NCBI GenBank assembly: GCA_963932465.1
Contig: OZ010792.1
Span: 510,803,100-510,867,099 of the forward strand
Direction of reading: 5' to 3'
Origin: Maratus speciosus
Lineage: Eukaryota; Arthropoda; Arachnida; Araneae; Salticidae
Length of the DNA: 64,000 nucleotides
Numbering within the stretch: position 1 is the first letter of the stretch; every line of letters starts with the position of its first letter. The notes under the pieces are model-generated. The model did not search any database, was not told the origin of the DNA, and saw nothing but the letters and a program-made list of their open reading frames with translations. Below are positions 59,958 to 64,000 of the stretch, piece by piece. A program made the position numbers and the translations under genes.

Positions 59958-60916
59958 CTATAGTAACTTATTCTAAATCATCCGTAGCATTTTAAATTTG
60001 CCCTAATGTTAGTAGGCACACGAAATAAGTGCTAGTATTAGGAATCTAATCTATTTTAAACTTTTTTAAAACTGGAAACCTGAATTTTAAGGTATAGTAA
60101 ATATAAAATACAGCAATTTGAGAAAGTTTTGGTTGGAGGGGGGGGGGGGGGGGTTCTATTTTCTGCTATTAAGTATGGTGCGCAGATTACAAGACACGAG
60201 GGTTTTTCTCATCAAAAACAGATGCTGTTCATTATACATGAGTTAAAGCGGTACGTTGCATCGGAATGTTTTTCGCTTGTCTAATTCAGTTTTATAAAAT
60301 TTATCGAACGGTTTGATTTTTATTGTACACATTTTAAACTTATAAAAGATGAGTTTACTTTTCTCTATTTTTGAACTCTATCAAGGCGAAATATTTTCAG
60401 TAAATGGTTAAATACTTAGTTTTCTAATGGGATACTGTTCTTACCATTTATTTTCAATAAATGGTTAAATACATACAAAGGAATTTTCAAATGGTACGCT
60501 GTTATTAAAATCGCCTCACTGGCAAGCCCGTGTTAATACGTTCACTAAGCTCCAGGTTTCACTGCAATACAAGCACTATTTCAAATATCATTCTATTGAT
60601 TTAATGTATTTTTAATTCATTGAACAATGATTAATACTTCCAAGGATTGCAGAAAAAAATCTTTTTTTAGCATTTAAAACAAATGCAGAGAATATTACAA
60701 TTTTACTCTTTTCCAAGACACTCATAGGGTCGACTTTTACAATTCGTGGCATACTCATCGTGTTTTGAGCTTCAAATATGTGCTGCAGCTGACTGACAGA
60801 CGTGATACCTCAATACTTCATTAATTTCGATGAAATTCGCTTCATCTTTAGTTTTATTCGTAGTCGGATTTGTTGTAAATTTTTTTATTTGTGGAAATGA
60901 TTTCCACCCCCGAGAC
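59958..60916. other. No gene recognised
   Basis: AT-rich, with a G-run at about 60138-60153. Nothing conserved. Confidence 0.5.
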
Positions 60917-61066
60917 TTCTGAATGTGAATTATAATTAACTCCTGTACAAAAAGTTTAGTACAAAAACATCCTATGAGTTAATAGCATCTTTTATTTATC
61001 TTTCGATGGAGCGGTCTCAGACCGCTTCACACTAGTTGTGACAATTTCTGTGACATCAGTTAGAGG
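60917..61066. mobile_element. MITE family B copy 3, left-truncated
   Basis: Matches about 12430-12592 ('acaaaaacatcctatgagtt', 'ggagcggtctcagaccgctt', 'ctgtgacatcagtta'). The right flank is TTAA at 61067. The left half is missing. Confidence 0.85.
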
Positions 61067-61264
61067 TTAATCTTCACCAAAAAACTAACAAAATCCCATG
61101 ACAATATTCAAATAGGAGCTGGCTCAATTTGTATGTCTACCTTCAGTATAAACCCAATTGATTTGAAAAAAATTTAGAGATTTGAATGCGTTATCGATAT
61201 AGTTTCTTAATTTTTATGTGACAGGGTAGCTCATTAATTTGAATCTCCGGTGAGACGTGCTCCC

Positions 61265-61580
61265 GTAAGGCATGGTGACGTCACGGCGACGTCGTTGTGA
61301 AGTCACACTGTGATTTTGTGACCGTCGATGTGACGTCACGTGACGTGGCTGTGACGTCAGTGACTAGAATGTGAGGTCGTTATGGCCGTTTTAGAGGTCG
61401 TTTGTGACGTCACATTGTGACCACTCTGTGAAGTCACGGTGTGACTAATTTGTGAAAAGTGTATCATTTGTGACTATTTTGGCATTAACTTTGTGACGAA
61501 AGTGACAATGTTTTGAAGTCACACTGTGACCAATTTGTGAAATATGTGTCATTTGTGACGAACTTGTCATAAACTCTGTG
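61265..61580. repeat. GTGAC-rich array with four TGACGTCA palindromes
   Basis: Perfect TGACGTCA octamers start at 61276, 61331, 61352 and 61405. Many GTGAC / GTCAC half-sites follow ('tgtgaccact', 'aagtcacggtgtgac'), thinning to 61580. One octamer overlaps CACGTG (61337-61342). TGACGTCA is the consensus site for CREB/ATF factors. The array may be a regulatory cluster or a degenerating simple repeat; no gene is adjacent. Confidence 0.6.
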
Positions 61581-61650
61581 ATGATTTCAAATGAAAATCA
61601 AATTTCAAATTAATTGCTTAAAAGGCGCAAAGGCGAACTAGTGAAAAAGA

Positions 61651-61721
61651 TTCCATGCTGGAACTCGAACCCGGGCCATCAGTATAGCGCACTTACGTTC
61701 TACCGACTAAACCACATGGAA
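61651..61721 (-). other. tRNA-like sequence (left arm), probably SINE-derived
   Basis: On the minus strand: a 7-bp acceptor stem TTCCATG/CATGGAA, a D-arm-like segment (gtttagtcggtagaac), an anticodon arm (taagt-gcgctat-actga) and a B box (GGTTCGAGTTCC). The loop lacks the usual T33 and the anticodon stem has a mismatch. A repeat-borne pseudo-tRNA is more likely than a functional gene. Confidence 0.55.
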
Positions 61722-62173
61722 CGATACCCAGCCTGGAAAATTTCTCACTATTACATGTTGGCAAGGCTACAAACGCAGCACAAGATGCAATATTTATCGT
61801 CAGCCACCGACATGGCGCAAGCACGAAACTTAATTAAATCCAGCATCGATTGAAACTATATTAATACATGGAAATTTTTTCAGAGAGAACCATTCGCCTT
61901 GCATACAATATTTCAAATGAAAATCAAATTTCAAATTAATAGCTTAAAAGGCAATTTTAATTTGAAATTTGATTTTCATTTGAAATACTGTATGCAAGGC
62001 GAATGTTTCTCTCTGGAAAAATTTCCAAGTATTAATATAGATTTAATGGATGCTGGTTTAATTAAGTTTCGTGTTTGCCCCATGACGGTGGCTCACGATA
62101 AATATTCCATCTTGTTCGGCATTTGTAGCCTTGCCAACATGTAATAAGGAGAAAATTTCCAGGCTTGGTATCG

Positions 62174-62244
62174 TTCCATGTGGTTTAGTCGGTAGAATGT
62201 CAGTGCGCTATACTGATGACCCGGGATCGAGACCCAGCGTGGAT
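62174..62244 (+). other. tRNA-like sequence (right arm), probably SINE-derived
   Basis: Same length (71 bp) as the left-arm copy. Here the anticodon stem is perfect (tcagt-gcgctat-actga) but the acceptor stem and B box (ggatcgagacc) carry changes. Loop position 33 is C. Read as a diverged copy of the same element. Confidence 0.55.
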
Positions 62245-62365
62245 ATTTTTCACTATGTTGGCCTTTGCGCCTTTTAAGCAATTTATTTGAAATTTGATTT
62301 TCATTTGAAATATTGTATGCAAGGCGAATGTTTCTCTCTGGAAAAATGTCCAAGTATTAATACTG

Positions 62366-63570
62366 TGATGATTCTTGTCATAAAAACTACGATAATTTTA
62401 AAGTAAAGTTTTGTTTGAAATATAAAATTTTATCTTTTTACCGTACTTTTTAGCAAGATATCGCTATTTTGGAGTCCTATTCTTCTAAAATATTTTTAAT
62501 TTTCCATTTAAAAAACAATGCTTATTAACTGACATCTTTTTTTAAGTTAGCTTGATCTTGAATTCAAGCTTAATATTAAGAACTAGAATATAGCCCGTCA
62601 GAATGACGTGTTTGCATTTTCAAAAAAATTATATAGCATTGCATTATAAAAAGAATTGTGAAGTAATAAATTTTGTCTTGTCTGATTAATAGGGTCAGGT
62701 GGGGTAAAGTAAAAACAGCCCATTTTTCATTGAAATTTAATTGGCAAGAAAATTATTAATTGAATTGGTAAAATACTGATATAAAGTATGCAAATGAACT
62801 TCACTCACAAAATTTGAAGAAATATTTCACAAAAACATTCAAATTAGTACTAATAATGTTATTTTAAAACATATTGTCAATTAACTATTTTATCTGATGG
62901 TATGTGGTAAAATAAAAGACAATTCCAACAGAAAGTTTGTTTTTATTAATTGCCAAAATAATAATTATATAACTTAAATTTTAAAAAGTTGAACAGAGAA
63001 AATCCCGATTTTTTTTTTAAACATGCATAAAAGAAACCTGTAATAAATTTTGATAATTAAAAATCATCTTTTATCACATAAGTAAATTGCAACTATTAAT
63101 TACATTAACAATTTATTTTCCCAAATTCTGTTATTAAATTACAAATTTATTTTCCCTACAAAATACAAAATTTTATTTATTATAATAATGCATTGATATA
63201 TATACATATATATATATGTAATACACGGCATTACATATTTCTGATATTCTAATTTCATTTTATAAGAAATATTCATTCCCCCCCCCCCCCCCCAATGTCT
63301 TCAGAATTCAAAAAACATTTTAAAAAGAAAATTTCTTTTTTTTTAACTACCGACAGATGGCGCAACAGAGCATATAAACGTTTGTTTTAATATTTTAAAA
63401 AGTTCAAGACGAATGAATCAATTGTTTGTTTACTTTCATATAGGGATAGATAAAGCTACCAATCTAATTTTAACTCAAGTTATCGCAGCTGAATATTAGA
63501 TAATTGAATGTAATCTCTTATAAATATTAATTTATTTTGAATAATCTGTCTAAAAATGTAACTTTTGTGA
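62366..63570. other. No gene recognised
   Basis: Strongly AT-rich. Includes (TA)n near 63195-63222 and a C-run at about 63278-63293. 'ggtggggtaaagtaaaaac' at 62698 resembles a transposon end without a partner. Confidence 0.5.
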
Positions 63571-63756
63571 ATAGTGGAAAAGAAAGCACGTTTCACTCAA
63601 CGTTTTAAGATTGAAAATCAAAATCAACATTCACTCGTGTGTCGTGATGCCACATGTACAACACAAATTCCAAATCCAGAAGCAATTGAATGACTCTTTG
63701 AACGAATCATTAAAAAATACGGTCGACATCCGATTTTGCTCTTAAAATATTTGTAA
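63571..63756 (+). pseudogene. Unidentified decayed reading frame
   Basis: A 61-codon frame, open except for one TGA at 63691. It reads KARFTQRFKIENQNQHSLVC, a Cys-containing patch (RDATC), PNPEAIE, stop, LFERIIKKYGRHPILLLKYL, then TAA. The composition is protein-like and less AT-driven than neighbouring frames. The TGA sits where Trp (TGG) would fit. I do not recognise the family. It may be a gene or transposon fragment, or chance. Confidence 0.3.
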
Positions 63757-64000
63757 AACCATAATAAAGCTTTTAAATAATTTGAAATACGTTTGTTTTT
63801 AGAAAGAAAACGTTAATCCGGTACAAAATAATTCACGGGAATGAATCACCGAATATAGCTATATTCACTGAACACCATGAAGTCTCATTGGTCAGAAAAT
63901 AGATAGCCTTGAAAAACAGAGATAATTTTTCGCGATATTTTTAACCGTGTATACTGAATTCAAACTGTAAATAAATGTAAACAAAAGTGAAAAACGTATT
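63757..64000. other. No gene recognised
   Basis: AT-rich sequence to the window end. Confidence 0.5.

Larger units (their letters stand above)
61584..62365. repeat. Large inverted repeat carrying two tRNA-like sequences
   Basis: Left arm 61584-61955 and right arm 61956-62312 are inverted copies. Shared pieces are 'tttcaaatgaaaatcaaatt', 'gcttaaaaggcgcaaaggc' and the tRNA-like segment. The block 'gtatgcaaggcgaatg' with 'ctctctggaaaaat' occurs three times (about 61870 inverted, 61990, 62320). Probable fold-back or head-to-head insertion of a tRNA-derived element. Three apparent reading frames are by-products of the arms. Confidence 0.8.

Noticed and set aside
61651..62244. Two functional tRNA genes
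   Set aside because: Non-canonical anticodon loop (no T33), stem mismatches differing between copies, and location in an inverted repeat favour SINE-derived pseudo-tRNAs.
61614..62353. Frames of 79-86 codons encoding similar peptides
   Set aside because: They read antisense through the tRNA-like arms of an inverted repeat; similarity reflects the repeat, not a gene.
1..64000. CRISPR arrays, operons, rRNA genes
   Set aside because: Spliced gene structure and transposon content are eukaryotic. No spacer-repeat regularity or rRNA signature was seen.

Overview
This window looks like a gene-poor stretch of a large, AT-rich arthropod genome. A spider or other chelicerate is my guess from overall texture; no marker gene fixes the clade. 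There are spliceosomal introns, a copia-type retrotransposon, Helitrons, tRNA-like repeats and dozens of small DNA transposons. There are no operons or other bacterial features. Family letters (A, B, C ...) are my own labels for repeats that recur here or have clear ends.

Host gene: only one conserved protein-coding gene is supported, on the + strand. It encodes a CRAL-TRIO (Sec14-like) lipid-binding protein of the clavesin / alpha-tocopherol-transfer-protein type. Its first coding exon is 24423-24582 (the exon itself probably begins at 24363) and the next recognised exon is 40349-40585. Both flanking introns are phase 1. The 15.8 kb intron between them is full of transposable elements and holds a 69-nt, GC-rich, in-phase candidate cassette exon at 25287-25355. 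Later exons were not recognised, so the rest of the gene is probably beyond the window.

Layout: 1-3116, 3' part of a Ty1/copia element (integrase, reverse transcriptase, RNase H, 3' LTR) with one G-run frameshift. 3140-7100, tandem and inverted repeat units with hAT- and Mutator-type MITEs. 7100-12000, two tandem-unit plus 3'-hairpin repeat ends that resemble non-LTR retrotransposon tails, and a 731-bp near-palindrome. 12300-19000, MITEs, a dead Tigger/pogo relic and a 1416-bp TA-flanked element (A1). 20.6-24.3 kb, a local duplication and an inverted pair of 0.8-kb TA-flanked elements, one carrying a SINE with a 13-bp target duplication. 24.4-40.6 kb, the gene and its intron. 41.6-50 kb, pogo, TTAA and TA MITEs, a repeat array and a Helitron. 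50.6-55.7 kb, a nest of Helitron > element A2 > hAT transposon, the hAT itself carrying a further Helitron 3' end and a foldback. 56.67-58.97 kb, a second nest: TTAA MITE > TTAA MITE > hAT MITE > pogo MITE. 59-64 kb, more MITE ends, an array of TGACGTCA palindromes, an inverted repeat carrying tRNA-like sequences, and an unidentified decayed reading frame.

No intact transposase, CRISPR array, rRNA or convincing functional tRNA gene was found. The nested insertions give a readable relative chronology because target-site duplications are preserved at most junctions. The most unusual features are the large number of unrelated TTAA-flanked MITE families, the two insertion nests, the candidate cassette exon and the palindrome array near 61.3 kb.
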